In this document: positions 62,814-64,000 of the stretch, in pieces
Layout: every line of letters starts with the position of its first letter
Position numbering within the stretch: the stretch's first letter is position 1
Source of the DNA: Monosporascus cannonballus
Lineage: Eukaryota > Ascomycota > Sordariomycetes > Xylariales
Length of the DNA: 64,000 nt
NCBI GenBank assembly: GCA_004154925.1
Contig: QJNS01000044.1
Span: 248,001 to 312,000, forward strand
Direction of reading: 5' to 3'
Program-made: the position numbers and the translations under genes
Notes under the pieces: model-generated
What the model was told of the DNA's origin: nothing
The model's database searches: none
What the model saw: the letters and a program-made list of their open reading frames with translations, nothing else

Positions 62814-64000
62814 ATGGAGGGTAACGCAATAATTATTAGAAATAAAGTTCGCCGATTGTAAAACGAACTTAAGTTATTAATCGAAAAAATTGCCGATCGG
62901 AACCTAACCGACGAATAATCGATTACGGTACGGGAATAGGCGAAAAAGCTTGTAATAAAGCCTTAACGGGCAAGAACTATGGTTTCCGAAATTCCGAATT
63001 ACTTTATATATATAATAAGAATGCGTTCCGATAATTATTAGCTAAATAATCGGAAAACGGGCGTAACATAACGACCGCGTCCCTGAGTTCAAAATAAAAA
63101 ATGATTAAACCTTTTAATAATAACCAGATTTTGGAAATTATTTGTTAACAAAACGATTAATATTCGGAATTATTTTAATAGTTAGCCGAATAATAAATAA
63201 TGGTATAAATTAAAAAAGTAAAATTTTATAAATTAATTACGATATCGTTACAAAAGCCTAAGGGCGATAAATAAGTACTGCGTTATAATTGCCCGAAATC
63301 TTCCGAACGTACGTTAATTAGAAAAAAGAAATTGGATAAAAGTTATTACGGAAACTTACGCCGAAAGATTAAGGCAAAATACCTTTATTTATATTTAATA
63401 GACCATGGGCTATATAAACGTTTTTATTACGAATATTTGGCGATTATATCGCGTTACGTTTAATTATTTTAATTACGAAAAGAAAATTAAAAATACGATT
63501 TTTATAGATTTTTATTAGGAAATATTACGTAAAGCTCAATTTTCTCAATAGGGAATATAAGGAATAATTTATTGAACTGCGATAACGATACGATTAATTG
63601 CCGTTAAACTCTTACGTTAAATAAAGATTTTTAATTTATAAAATAAAATTTCCGAACGTTTTTAATACGGAAAATAATCGGGATAATAAGTATTTTGTTT
63701 TTGATTATTTTTACAAATTAATATTAAGGTTCCGAAATATTTTGTTACGAAAAAACATTAAATTAAAATAAATTAATAACGTAGCAAATAAGGCAAAATA
63801 TTATTTGGACGCCTTGAAAAAGACGCAAAAAAACCGATTATTTTCCGCTAAAGGTGTTAATAAGGATAAATAATCTTATTTTAACGGTTCCGAGAAAAAG
63901 GATTTCCAAAATAATTTAAAAACACCGCGTAAAAGCAATAAGGATTACGGATATTTTTATATTCGAAAAGTATATAATCGCCGATTGAATTCCGATTAAA
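62814..64000 (+). pseudogene. gag-like pseudogene at the right edge (partial)
   Basis: From ATG at 62814 the frame reads M-E-G-N-A-I-I-I-R-N-K-V-R-R-L, then N-E-L-K-L-L-I-E-K-I-A-D-R-N-L-T-D-E, a charged coiled-coil-like N-terminus. After several TAA/TAG stops it continues past R-A-R-T-M-V-S-E-I-P-N-Y. The stop codons sit where CAA or CAG would fit. Charge pattern and position after an LTR suggest Gag, but no zinc knuckle is seen before the window ends. Confidence 0.5.

Larger units (their letters stand above)
62594..64000 (+). mobile_element. Start of another LTR retrotransposon (cut by window edge)
   Basis: A GC-richer block begins TGTGAGAATAC at 62594 and contains a palindrome-rich stretch (62625-62660). 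It is followed by a leader and a gag-like frame from ATG at 62814. The arrangement LTR, short leader, gag fits a plus-strand LTR retrotransposon. No second LTR is in the window, so the LTR end and the superfamily cannot be fixed. It does not match families A, B or C. Confidence 0.6.

Noticed and set aside
1..64000. Mitochondrial or plastid DNA, suggested by the high AT content
   Set aside because: Nested LTR retrotransposons with target duplications, a Fot1-type transposon and RIP-type mutations are nuclear features. No organellar genes, rRNAs or tRNAs are seen.

Overview
This window looks like nuclear DNA of a filamentous ascomycete (Pezizomycotina). It is almost entirely transposable elements, strongly AT-rich and saturated with TA dinucleotides. 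Element reading frames are broken mainly at codons that look like former CAA, CAG or TGG, and copies differ mostly by C/T and G/A transitions. That is the signature of repeat-induced point mutation (RIP). I found no intact host gene, rRNA or tRNA. The exact species cannot be told from this sequence.

Layout. (1) 1-2780 is the 5' part of a minus-strand Ty3/gypsy chromovirus (family A) that runs off the left edge. (2) 2890-3291 is a solo-LTR-like repeat (family X), with an inverted partner at 45167-45582. (3) 3597-37069 is a nest. An old minus-strand family A element holds three later family A elements: 5511-17068 (minus), 17085-25824 (plus) and 25855-32271 (minus). The first of these holds a smaller family B chromovirus (9346-14011). 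The second holds a Fot1/pogo-type DNA transposon in its 3' LTR (23979-25813). A 473-bp element with the structure of a TRIM (35293-35765) sits in the outermost element. Nearly every boundary is fixed by LTR alignment plus a perfect or one-mismatch 5-bp target duplication. (4) 37070-45166 is decayed AT-rich DNA with a less mutated island at about 39780-41460. (5) 47830-53958 is a minus-strand family C chromovirus. (6) 53959-55551 is unassigned DNA. (7) 55552-62323 is a complete plus-strand family A element. (8) 62594-64000 is the start of another LTR element.

The elements work as a graveyard rather than an operon. All three gypsy families (A, B, C) have a chromodomain at the end of integrase, a feature known to direct chromoviruses to heterochromatin. 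The three insertions inside the outer element fall within one 41-bp stretch, confirmed by aligning the rejoined flanks to uninterrupted copies elsewhere in the window. The most notable items are this hot spot, the TRIM, the chromovirus that has lost reverse transcriptase, and the readable Fot1-like transposase.
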